This document shows, piece by piece, positions 55,175 through 62,900 of a stretch of 64,000 bases of DNA. The position numbers and the translations under genes were made by a program. Location: NCBI GenBank assembly GCA_020060215.1, contig JAGVAP010000015.1, forward strand, positions 4,225 through 68,224. Direction: 5' to 3'. Under the pieces are notes generated by a model that was given only the letters and a program-made list of their open reading frames with translations, ran no database searches and was not told where the DNA came from. Position 1 is the stretch's first letter, and each line of letters begins with the position of its first letter. Origin of the DNA: Deltaproteobacteria bacterium (lineage in GTDB: Bacteria; Desulfobacterota; DSM-4660; Desulfatiglandales; HGW-15).

Positions 55175-56104
55175 CTACCGGAGGGCAGCCCTGATCTTCT
55201 CCGCCTGCCTGAGAAGATTGCCGGCCCAGTCGGGGTGGAGGTCGTCGGCAACCACCACCTCTCCCCCGATCCCCTTTGCGATGGCCTCTGCACTCTTGGC
55301 TGAGAACTGCGGCTGAACAAAGATGACCTTGATCCCGTCTCGCCTGGCACCCTCGATCAGCCGTTTCAACTGGGAGGGTTTCGGTTCCTTGCCTTCCACC
55401 TCTACCGGTATCTGTTCCAGCCCGTAGGTCCGGGCGAAATAGCCCCAGGCAGGGTGGAAGACCATGAAGCGCGACCCGCGCTTGTCGGAGAAGAGCGCAT
55501 TCAGCCGCGCGTGCAGGCTTTCGATCTCCTGAAGGAACTTCCGCAGGTTCTCTCCGTAGGCGGCGCGGTTTGCCGGGTCGATCTCGATCAGGGCGCGGGA
55601 GATATTCTCCGCAATCGTCTTCACGTGGGGCGGCGAGAGCCACACGTGGGGATCCGGCACGCCCCCGTGCTCCTCATGCCGTTCTCCCCCTTGCGGGCCG
55701 GCCTTTCCTCCCCTGTCTTCCTCATGGTGGTGATGAGGGAGCATCGGGATTTTCTCGATCCCTTGATCGGTGCGGACGATCCTCATCGTCGGATTGGTGG
55801 AGGCGAACCTGCCGAGCCACACGTCTTCAAAGCCGATGCCGATCGCGAAGTAGGCGCGGGCCCTGGAGAGGGCGGTCATCTGCCCCGGCCTGGGTTCGTA
55901 GTTGTGAGGGTTGGCGCCCGGCAGGACCATGACGGAGACGTCGACCAGGGAGCCGCCGATCTTCTCGACAAAGGTCTTCTGCGGAAGGATGCTGACAAAC
56001 ACGGGAATGGGCTCGGCGCGGGCCTGGGTCATGGAGAAAGGGGTCGGACCGGTGGAAGCGGCCAAGGCCGCGAGCAGAAAGACTCCCAGCTTTTTCATCG
56101 ACAT
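55175..56104 (-). CDS. znuA: ZnuA-like zinc/manganese ABC substrate-binding protein
   Basis: The 309-aa cluster A-I binding protein has a signal peptide (ends near TQARAEP) and metal ligands in NPHNYEP, DPHVWLSP and FHPAWGYFA plus a C-terminal Asp. Between the first two is a His/Asp/Glu-rich loop starting HHHHEEDRGG and ending EEHGG, typical of zinc-specific ZnuA. ATG 56104 follows GGAGACAGAA. No znuB or znuC is within the window on either side, so the permease and ATPase must be elsewhere if it is an importer. Confidence 0.9.
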   Translation of the reverse strand: MSMKKLGVFLLAALAASTGPTPFSMTQARAEPIPVFVSILPQKTFVEKIGGSLVDVSVMVLPGANPHNYEPRPGQMTALSRARAYFAIGIGFEDVWLGRFASTNPTMRIVRTDQGIEKIPMLPHHHHEEDRGGKAGPQGGERHEEHGGVPDPHVWLSPPHVKTIAENISRALIEIDPANRAAYGENLRKFLQEIESLHARLNALFSDKRGSRFMVFHPAWGYFARTYGLEQIPVEVEGKEPKPSQLKRLIEGARRDGIKVIFVQPQFSAKSAEAIAKGIGGEVVVADDLHPDWAGNLLRQAEKIRAALR

Positions 56105-56144
56105 TTCTGTCTCCTCCCTCGGTGGACAGTGCGGATCTGCGACT

Positions 56145-56173
56145 ATTCTGCACAGAAGAGTCCACGAAAGCAA
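56145..56173 (-). promoter_or_regulatory. Weak promoter for the znuA-like gene
   Basis: On the minus strand TTGCTT (56173-56168), 17 bases, CAGAAT (56150-56145), 4 of 6 matches each. No zinc-regulator box was recognised. Confidence 0.3.
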
Positions 56174-56216
56174 CAGATGCATGGAGAAGTGTAATCCACC
56201 ATGTATGATTTCCCAT

Positions 56217-56246
56217 TGACACGGTCTCCGTCAGGGGATTAACATT
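56217..56246 (+). promoter_or_regulatory. Putative promoter of the peptide-type ABC operon
   Basis: TTGACA (56217-56222), 18 bases, TAACAT (56241-56246). Predicted start near 56253; the leader to the ATG at 56360 is about 107 bases. Confidence 0.4.
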
Positions 56247-56297
56247 GCACATCCGGCGGACACGAAGCCCGCCACGGCCTCAGACAAACGGATCATC

Positions 56298-56349
56298 AAG
56301 CCACGAAGGCAGTTCGAACCCGAAGGTTCGGCCTCGTGGCTTTTCTTTT
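56298..56349 (+). promoter_or_regulatory. Terminator-like hairpin in the ABC operon leader, candidate attenuator
   Basis: Outer stem AAGCCACG/CGTGGCTT (56298-56305, 56335-56342), middle AGGC/GCCT, inner CGAACC-CGAA-GGTTCG (56315-56330), followed by TTTTCTTTT (56341-56349). This is a strong intrinsic terminator shape. No plus-strand gene ends upstream, and the ribosome site GGAG begins right after the U-run, so it lies in the leader of the binding-protein gene. Confidence 0.6.
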
Positions 56350-56359
56350 GGAGAAGGAG

Positions 56360-57961
56360 ATGTCCAATCGGCTTCTTGGTTTTGTACTGATCGCGATTTC
56401 AGGTTTGTTTGCATGCCCGTTCCATTCCCTCAGCCATGCGGCCGCCGGAGAGCCCGAGGAGGTCCGCATCGCCGACAGCAAGGGCGATTGGGGGTATCCC
56501 AACCCTTATCGCCATTACCCCCGGGGCCCGGGCTACATCCGGATGAGCTGGGTCTTCGACACCCTCATCTGGAAGGACCGGAATGGGTTCATTCCGGCCC
56601 TGGCGGAATCGTGGTCCTTCGACCCGGCCAGGCTGGCCTTCACGTTCAGGCTGAACGGGAAGGCCAAATGGCATGACGGGCGGCCGGTGACCGCCCAGGA
56701 CGTGGCTTTTTCCCTGGAATACTACAAGAAGCATCCCTATTCCTGGATCTCGGTGGATTCGGTGGATCGATCCGTTGCGGAAGATCCTCACACCGTGACC
56801 GTCTACCTGTCCAGACCCTATTCGCCTTTCCTGTCGGACATCGGGGCAACCATGCCGATTCTTCCCGGACACATCTGGGAAGGGGTTCAAAAACCCGAAG
56901 CCTTTGTCGAGCCCAGGGCCTTTGTCGGCAGCGGGCCTTACATCTTCAGGGACTTCAACAAGGCCCAGGGGACTTACCTTTTCGAAGCGAACAAAGGGTA
57001 CCACCTCGGCAAGCCCAGGGCCGAAAGGCTCATCTATGTCCGCTCCGGAAACCCCCTGGGCTCCCTTTCGAACAAGGAGGCGGACCTCGCCCCCATCCAG
57101 CCCGAGATGGCCGAACCCCTCATGCGAAAGGGAATGGCCGTCATCAAGGACGAGCGGGGATGGGTCAGGAAACTGATGATCAACCACAGGAAGCCCCCCT
57201 TTGACGACAAGCGGTTTCGCCATGCCCTGGCGAACGCCGTAAACCGGCAGGAGGTGGTCGTCAGGTCTCAAAGGGGGTTCGGGGCGGTTGCATCCCACGG
57301 CCTTCTCAGCATCGATCACGAGATGTACAAGCCCGACCTCCCGACATACCCGTACAGTCCTGAGAGGGCGGCGGACTTGCTCGGAGAGCTGGGATACCGC
57401 AGGGGGGCGGACGGGCGTCTGACAAGGGACGGTCGGCCGCTCAAGATCGAGCTGCTCGCCTCCGGTATCACGGTAGCGGGACAAAGCACGGTGGACCGCG
57501 ACGGTGAGGTGATCAAGAAGCACCTGGAAGAGATCGGCATCCAGGTGGAACTGAAGAACATGGAACAGACCACCGCGGACAGCAGGGTGAGGAACTGGGA
57601 CTTCGACCTGGCGATCTCCGGCCACGGCGGCATCTCCGGCGATGCGCGGATCCTGAATGAGATGATCTCTCTCCAGTGGGGAGCGGGTTCGGTCAACTGC
57701 GCCCGCTACGGTGCAAACCCCGAGTTGAACCGGCTCCTCGAAGAGCAGATGGCGGAGATGGATGAGGCGAAGAGAAAGGAGATCGTCCATAGGATCCAGA
57801 AAATCCATGCCGAGGACCTGCCTGCCATCTGTCTCTACTACCCGGATGGACTGTCCGCCTACAACCCGCGGAAGGGAATCGAGTGGTTCTACACGAAGGG
57901 CGGAATCGGCAAGGGGATCCCGATCTCCCAGAACAAGATGAGCCTGATAGGAAGAGAGTGA
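56360..57961 (+). CDS. Peptide/nickel-type ABC substrate-binding protein (SBP_bac_5)
   Basis: The 533-aa cluster C binding protein has a signal peptide (ending near SHAAAGEP), the core FIPALAESWSF, and the family strand FRLNGKAKWHDGRPVTAQDVAFSLEYYK near residue 90. It also has FVGSGPYIF and the DDKRFRHALANAVNRQ helix. Members bind peptides, nickel complexes, sugars or metallophores. ATG 56360 follows GGAGAAGGAG. It heads an operon with two permeases, a fused ATPase and an FmdE protein. The partner FmdE makes a metal or metal-complex ligand plausible but not shown. Confidence 0.92.
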   Translation: MSNRLLGFVLIAISGLFACPFHSLSHAAAGEPEEVRIADSKGDWGYPNPYRHYPRGPGYIRMSWVFDTLIWKDRNGFIPALAESWSFDPARLAFTFRLNGKAKWHDGRPVTAQDVAFSLEYYKKHPYSWISVDSVDRSVAEDPHTVTVYLSRPYSPFLSDIGATMPILPGHIWEGVQKPEAFVEPRAFVGSGPYIFRDFNKAQGTYLFEANKGYHLGKPRAERLIYVRSGNPLGSLSNKEADLAPIQPEMAEPLMRKGMAVIKDERGWVRKLMINHRKPPFDDKRFRHALANAVNRQEVVVRSQRGFGAVASHGLLSIDHEMYKPDLPTYPYSPERAADLLGELGYRRGADGRLTRDGRPLKIELLASGITVAGQSTVDRDGEVIKKHLEEIGIQVELKNMEQTTADSRVRNWDFDLAISGHGGISGDARILNEMISLQWGAGSVNCARYGANPELNRLLEEQMAEMDEAKRKEIVHRIQKIHAEDLPAICLYYPDGLSAYNPRKGIEWFYTKGGIGKGIPISQNKMSLIGRE

Positions 57962-58146
57962 CGCAAGATCCGGTGTCGCGCAGAGACGCAGGGACGCTGG
58001 GAGGGCGTGGCCGTCGAGCGGGAGCAGGATGAAGGCTAACCCTGAACCCCCTCGTGGGTACGGATGGAAGGAAACTTCTGGATCGGAGGATGGGTGGACC
58101 ATCGGCAGGCCGGGGGAAACCCGCCATTTCGGCGGCAAGCATACAA

Positions 58147-59127
58147 ATGGAAACAAGATCGAACAGCAAGGCCCGAAGGCTGCGGTTCATCTGGCCGTAC
58201 CTCTTTGCGGCCGTGGTCATGATCTACCTCAGTTACCTCCTCCCCAGGCTCCTGCCCGGCGATTTCGTGGCCGCCATGTATTCCCGTTCGCAGGTCGTCC
58301 TGGATGCGGAGCAGGAGGCGCAGCTCCGCGCCCTTTACAGCCAGCGAGGCGGGTTCATAGAGTACATGGGCGGACTGCTGACCCTGGACTGGGGGTACTC
58401 CCTCGCATTCCTGCGTCCTGTCTCGGAGATGATCCTGGGGTCCCTTCCCTGGACCATGCTCCTGGTGGGCGGCGCCCATCTCCTCTCCATGGTCTTTGGA
58501 TTCATCGCCGGGGTGGAGGCGGCATGGCGACGAGGGAGCTACCTGGAAAAGGCGGGGGTAGGTTGTATGACCGTTTTGGAGGGAATCCCCGAGATCGGAA
58601 CAGGCGTGGCCCTTCTCCTGGTGTTTGCCCTTTCCCTGGGCTGGCTGCCCGCATCCGGGTCGGAGAGCGCCTATGCCGTCCATACCCCGCTCGAACACGT
58701 CTGGGATGTGCTGCGCCACCTGCTCCTGCCCCTGGCTACCCTGGTCCTCTCTTATTTTCCGGGAAACCTTCTGTTGACGCGGGGAAGCATGGTCATGGTG
58801 CTCAAGGAGCAATTCGTGCAGACCGCACGGGCCAAGGGGCTTCCCCCGGTGCGGATCCGCTACGCCCACGCCGCCCGGAATGCCCTGCTGCCCGTGATCA
58901 CCCGGTTCGGGCTTCGGTTTGCCTTCATGGTGACCGGCGCCCTGGTGGTGGAGACCATCTATGCCTACCCGGGACTGGGAACGCTTCTCTTCAACGCCAT
59001 TTCGATGCGGGACCTGCCGCTCATCCAGGCCATCGTGCTCATTTCCTCTATCGTGATCCTCTTCGTCAACCTGATCCTGGAATGGGTCTACGGCCGGATC
59101 GATCCAAGGGTGAACCATGGAATTTAA
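58147..59127 (+). CDS. ABC importer permease (DppB type)
   Basis: The 326-aa, six-span protein has the coupling EAA loop AKGLPPVRIRYAHAARNALLPVITRFG near residue 240, and ETIYAYPGLGTLLFNAI, standard for DppB/OppB. ATG 58147 (METRSNSKARRLRF) gives the usual cytoplasmic N-terminus. The longer frames from 58036 and 58054 run through repeat-like sequence with no family match, and are rejected. The 185 bases before it contain a CGCAGAGACGCAGG motif. Confidence 0.9.
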   Translation: METRSNSKARRLRFIWPYLFAAVVMIYLSYLLPRLLPGDFVAAMYSRSQVVLDAEQEAQLRALYSQRGGFIEYMGGLLTLDWGYSLAFLRPVSEMILGSLPWTMLLVGGAHLLSMVFGFIAGVEAAWRRGSYLEKAGVGCMTVLEGIPEIGTGVALLLVFALSLGWLPASGSESAYAVHTPLEHVWDVLRHLLLPLATLVLSYFPGNLLLTRGSMVMVLKEQFVQTARAKGLPPVRIRYAHAARNALLPVITRFGLRFAFMVTGALVVETIYAYPGLGTLLFNAISMRDLPLIQAIVLISSIVILFVNLILEWVYGRIDPRVNHGI

Positions 59128-59312
59128 CGCTGGGAATGTTGGAATATTGGAATCTTGGAATGTTGGGTGTGAAGGCAAAAACCAATGATGAGCAAGACCG
59201 TACACCTCTTAATGAATTGAGGCAGTTCAGGTTTTTCGTGATGCGAGGAGAAGCAAAGAAGGGTCGGCACCTTTGAAAAGCATCATTCCATCATTCCATT
59301 ATTCCATGGTTC
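59128..59312. repeat. GGAATGTTGGAAT / ATTCCATCATTCC inverted low-complexity repeat
   Basis: Left arm: TGGGAATGTTGGAATATTGG and AATCTTGGAATGTTGGG (about 59140-59168). Right arm: CATCATTCCATCATTCC and ATTATTCCATGGTTCC (59281-59311). They are imperfect complements. The right arm lies inside the next coding frame and encodes IIPSFHYSMVP. Confidence 0.65.
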
Positions 59313-60136
59313 CACGGGTTCCCAGGGACCCGTGGCTCCTGACCGGGATCGTCCTGGCCCTTGTGCTCGCCATGGCGGCCCTGATCGGCCCGTACCTGAC
59401 CCCATACGATCCGAACGACATCTCCTTTCAGCCCCTCAGCCCGCCGTCGGCTGCCCATTGGCTGGGTGTAAACGACGGCGGTATGGATATCCTGTCGGAG
59501 CTCCTTCACGGTCTGCGGAACACCATCGGTTTCGGCCTGCTCACGGGAATCGTCTCCCTAGGACTGGGAGTGGCCGTCGGGCTGGCCGCAGCGTGGTTCG
59601 GCGGTCTGGTGGATCACCTTACGATGCGTTTCGCCGATATCCTGCTGGCCGTCCCCGCAGTCATGATCCTGATCCTGGCCGCTGCATTCTTCCGCTTGTC
59701 GCCGGTTGCCCTTGCCCTGCTCCTCGCGTTGCTGTACTGGCCGACCACGGCCAAGGGGGTCCGGGCCCAGGCCCTGGTCGTGAAATCGGGACTTCACATC
59801 CGGGCGGCCAGGCAGATGGGCGCGTCCGGCGGTTACATCCTCTGCAGACACCTGCTGCCGGAGCTCTTCCCGATGTATCTCATCGGCTTCGCCACCAAGG
59901 CCCGGATGGCGATGTTCATGGAGGCCTCCCTGGCCTTCCTGGGGCTGTTCGACCCGAGCCGCAAGTCCCTAGGAATGATGATCAGCTACGGCCTCAGGTA
60001 TTATTACCTGGAGGTGTGGTGGAACTGGCTCCTGCCGCCCGTCCTCTGCCTGACCCTGCTGATCATGGCCGTGACGTTTCTGGCGGTGAGCATGGAAAAG
60101 GTGTTCGATCCCAGATTGAAGGAAGCATGGCGGTGA
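59273..60136 (+). CDS. ABC importer permease (DppC type)
   Basis: A 287-aa protein with the DppC layout: N-terminal span (LLTGIVLALVLAMAALIGPYL), YDPNDI, LGVNDGGMDILSELLHG, and the EAA loop region ARQMGASGGYILCRHLLPELFPM. The start is either TTG 59273 or ATG 59306. The first 15 or so codons are repeat sequence, so ATG 59306 (MVPRVPRDPW) may be the original start. Confidence 0.87.
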   Translation: MKSIIPSFHYSMVPRVPRDPWLLTGIVLALVLAMAALIGPYLTPYDPNDISFQPLSPPSAAHWLGVNDGGMDILSELLHGLRNTIGFGLLTGIVSLGLGVAVGLAAAWFGGLVDHLTMRFADILLAVPAVMILILAAAFFRLSPVALALLLALLYWPTTAKGVRAQALVVKSGLHIRAARQMGASGGYILCRHLLPELFPMYLIGFATKARMAMFMEASLAFLGLFDPSRKSLGMMISYGLRYYYLEVWWNWLLPPVLCLTLLIMAVTFLAVSMEKVFDPRLKEAWR

Positions 60137-60139
60137 AGA

Positions 60140-62188
60140 ATGTCCAATGCTGGATGTGAAACTTCCAAAGGGGTTTCAGGTTTCCGTGTTCAGGTTCCGG
60201 ATTCATCCTTCAAGCTGACACCTGAAACCCGAAACCTGAAAACGTTAGTCATCATCGACAAATTGTCCGTGATCTACCGCGACGGGGATCATTCCCTTCT
60301 GGCTCTCGACCAGGTCAGCCTCGACCTGGAGGCCGGCCGCATCACGGCCCTGGTGGGGGAATCCGGCTCGGGGAAGACGACCCTGGGGAAGTCCCTCATG
60401 GGTCTCCTTCCGGAGAACGCCGAGCTGGAGGGGCACGTCAGACTGGACGGTGAAGAGATCATCGGAAGGGAGGAAGCGGATCTCAACCGGATCCGCTGGT
60501 CCCGCATCGCCATGCTGTTCCAGAACGGCCGGGCGAACCTGAACCCCGTCCACCGGATCGTCGACCAAGTGGCGGAACCCCTTGTCCGGCACGGCAGGAT
60601 GAAAAGGAGGGAGGCGGAACGCAGGGCCGCTGAAGCGCTCCGGCACATGGGGCTGCCCCTTGCCTCGGAGGAGCGCTTCCCCCACGAGCTGAGCGGCGGA
60701 GAGGTGCAGAGGGCGCTCCTTGCCATGGCCCTTGTCCTGGATCCCCAGGTGGTGGTCCTGGACGAACCTACCTCGGCCCTGGATTCCGTGACGAAGGCCT
60801 TTGTGGCCAAGGTGATCCTTGATCTGCGGACCCGGGGAAAGGCGGTCCTCCTGATCACCCATGACCTGGACCTGGCGCGGAGGCTGGCGGACGATCTGCA
60901 CGTCCTCTATCTGGGCCAGGTCATGGAGACCATGCCGGCCTCCGATCTCTTTTCCAATCCTTGCCACCCTTACACCCTGGCCCTCGGCAAATCCTATCCT
61001 GCCCTCGATGCCACCAGGGACCTCGGGGGGATACGGGGAGACGGTTTCTACCGGGTCATGCACGCGCATGCACACAAGGAAAGGCCGGCCGGTGAGCACT
61101 TTCACATCTCTTCCCCGGTCTCTTCTCATGATACCGGCCATGTCATCCAGACGGGCTGCCTCTTCGAACCCCGCTGCACGCAGGGTATCGATGCATGCAG
61201 GAAAGGGGCTGTCCCCCTGTCAGAGGCCGGGGGCCACCGGGTCCGCTGCGCGCGGGGCGGGATCGTCACCGTTCTCCGCCTCGAAGGGGTGAGCAAGCGA
61301 TATGACAACGTGGCGGCGCTCCGCCCGACGAACCTCGCCCTTCGGGCCGGAGAGCTCTTTTGCCTGGTGGGAGAGACCGGCTCGGGCAAGACCACCCTGG
61401 CCATGATCTCCGCAGGGGTGCTGAGGCAGGATGAGGGCAGCCGCTCCTTTGAAGGCCGGGACATGGACCGATGGATCGGGGAAGGGTATGGTTCGATGGC
61501 GCGCCGGATCGGGGTGATCTACCAGAACCCGGCGGATGCGGTGAGCCGTCGGCTTTCCGTGCTGGACATCGTGGCCGAGCCGCTGAGGATCCAGGGGGAG
61601 GGGCGGGAGAAGGCCGAAGTCAGGGAGCGGGTGAAGCGCGTCCTGGCCAACGTGCACCTCTCCACCGAAGCGGAGTTTCTGAACCGCTACCCCCACGAGC
61701 TCAACATGGGGGCGGTCCAGCGGGTCTGCATGGCCCGCGCCCTGATCCTGGGACCCGCCTTTCTGGTCGCGGACGAGCCGACGAGCTCACTGGATCCGAG
61801 CGTCCAGGCCAAGGTCCTCAAGATGCTCCTCGAGGTGCAGGTCGAGAAGGGGTTGACCATGCTTTTCGTCACCCATGATATCGGTCTCGCCCGGAAGATC
61901 GGGGACCGGATCGGGGTCATGCTCGCAGGGAAAATGGTGGAGGCAGGAGCGGCTGCCCGGGTTCTGAGCCACCCCGCGCATCCCTACACGCGGCGGTTGA
62001 TCGCGTGCGCCCAGGGGCAGGAGGAACCATCTGCCGTCGGCCCCGGTCCCGCGGCCGGCGGAGCATGTCCCTATGCATCGAGGTGCGAGGGGTGCGAAGA
62101 GAGGTGCCGGAACGATTCACCGCCGCCCGTGGAGTTGGACGGGGGAGGGCACCTCGTCTGGTGCCATTTTCCAGGCTCCCGCCACTAA
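60140..62188 (+). CDS. Fused dual ABC ATPase (DppD-DppF type)
   Basis: A 682-aa protein with two nucleotide-binding domains. Domain one: Walker A GESGSGKTT (near 77), signature LSGGEVQRALLAMAL, Walker B VVLDEPTSALD. Domain two: Walker A GETGSGKTT (near 415), signature region LNMGAVQRVCMARAL (the SGG replaced by NMG), Walker B LVADEPTSSLD. Cys-rich segments after each domain (CLFEPRCTQGIDAC; CPYASRCEGCEERC) are the usual OppD/OppF tails. The first 34 codons are a TCAGGTTTC-type repeat, so the real start may be later, near VIIDKLSVIYRDG. The end overlaps another repeat. Confidence 0.92.
   Translation: MSNAGCETSKGVSGFRVQVPDSSFKLTPETRNLKTLVIIDKLSVIYRDGDHSLLALDQVSLDLEAGRITALVGESGSGKTTLGKSLMGLLPENAELEGHVRLDGEEIIGREEADLNRIRWSRIAMLFQNGRANLNPVHRIVDQVAEPLVRHGRMKRREAERRAAEALRHMGLPLASEERFPHELSGGEVQRALLAMALVLDPQVVVLDEPTSALDSVTKAFVAKVILDLRTRGKAVLLITHDLDLARRLADDLHVLYLGQVMETMPASDLFSNPCHPYTLALGKSYPALDATRDLGGIRGDGFYRVMHAHAHKERPAGEHFHISSPVSSHDTGHVIQTGCLFEPRCTQGIDACRKGAVPLSEAGGHRVRCARGGIVTVLRLEGVSKRYDNVAALRPTNLALRAGELFCLVGETGSGKTTLAMISAGVLRQDEGSRSFEGRDMDRWIGEGYGSMARRIGVIYQNPADAVSRRLSVLDIVAEPLRIQGEGREKAEVRERVKRVLANVHLSTEAEFLNRYPHELNMGAVQRVCMARALILGPAFLVADEPTSSLDPSVQAKVLKMLLEVQVEKGLTMLFVTHDIGLARKIGDRIGVMLAGKMVEAGAAARVLSHPAHPYTRRLIACAQGQEEPSAVGPGPAAGGACPYASRCEGCEERCRNDSPPPVELDGGGHLVWCHFPGSRH
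60170..60243. repeat. TTTCAGG / CCTGAAA inverted repeat within the 5' end of the ATPase gene
   Basis: GGTTTCAGGTTTCCGTGTTC and AGGTTCCGG, then a loop, then CTGACACCTGAAACCCGAAA and CCTGAAAACG form an imperfect hairpin. It is the same family as 48278-48357 and encodes residues about 11-35 of the predicted ATPase. Confidence 0.65.
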
Positions 62189-62234
62189 GACACAAAGACA
62201 CCAAGAAGATCGCTATTTTCTTTGTGACTTAGTG
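62183..62234. repeat. CACTAAGACACAAAGA hairpin repeat
   Basis: CACTAAGACACAAAGA (62183-62198) and TCTTTGTGACTTAGTG (62219-62234) pair with one mismatch over 16 bases around a 20-base loop. It covers the stop of the ATPase gene. This element is very common in environmental genomes, from memory. Confidence 0.65.
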
Positions 62235-62279
62235 CCCTTGTGGCAGATCTCTGCAAATGCATCGACCAAGGAGGAGAAC

Positions 62280-62894
62280 ATGGAAACGAGGACCATCAGT
62301 CCTGAACTCATCGAAGAGACCACCCGCTTTCACGGCCACTGGTGCCCGGGACTGGCCATCGGCATCCGGGCATCCGAGTGGGTTCTGCAGGAGATGGGCA
62401 AGGCCGCAGATGAAGAGATCGTGGCCGTGGTGGAGACCGACATGTGCGGCGTGGACGCGGTCCAGTTCCTCACCGGCTGCACCTTCGGGAAAGGCAACCT
62501 CATCCACAAGGACTACGGGAAGAACGCTTTTTCCTTCTACCGGCGCAGGGACAACAAGGCCGCCCGCCTGGTGGTCCGGCCCGACATCTATGGGGATGCC
62601 GCCGCCGCCCTGGGCAAGCTTCACAAGAAGATGGGGGAGCAGGGGCTGAGCGAGGAAGAGCAGAAGACCTGGACCCAAACCAGGGCCGCGATTTCGAAAA
62701 GGATCATGGAAGCCGACCTGGCGGACCTGTTCGATGTCAAACCGCCGTCCGCTCCGATGCCTAAACCGGCCCGGATCCTTTCACCCCTTGTCTGCGAGTC
62801 GTGCGGGGAGAGCGTCATGGAGACGCGCACACGGCATTCGGGCGGGAAGCACTTGTGCATCCCCTGCTTCGAAGCAGTGGAAAAACGGCTCTAG
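62280..62894 (+). CDS. FmdE-family protein with C-terminal zinc ribbon
   Basis: The 204-aa protein starts with the FmdE domain: FHGHWCPGLAIGIRASE (17-33), AVVETDMCGVDAVQFLTGCTFGKGNL, and a C-terminal ribbon CESCGESVMETRT, then CIPC (about 170-198). FmdE was named from formylmethanofuran dehydrogenase, a molybdenum or tungsten enzyme. Stand-alone forms occur in many anaerobes and may deal with metals or the molybdopterin cofactor. ATG 62280 follows AAGGAGGAGAAC. The upstream ABC importer genes suggest the two work together on a metal ligand. Confidence 0.9.
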   Translation: METRTISPELIEETTRFHGHWCPGLAIGIRASEWVLQEMGKAADEEIVAVVETDMCGVDAVQFLTGCTFGKGNLIHKDYGKNAFSFYRRRDNKAARLVVRPDIYGDAAAALGKLHKKMGEQGLSEEEQKTWTQTRAAISKRIMEADLADLFDVKPPSAPMPKPARILSPLVCESCGESVMETRTRHSGGKHLCIPCFEAVEKRL

Positions 62895-62900
62895 GTGGAC

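Noticed and set aside
56298..56342. Hairpin with TTCGAACC that looks like a tRNA T-arm
   Set aside because: No acceptor, D or anticodon arms surround it, and it ends in a U-run, so a terminator or attenuator shape is the better reading.
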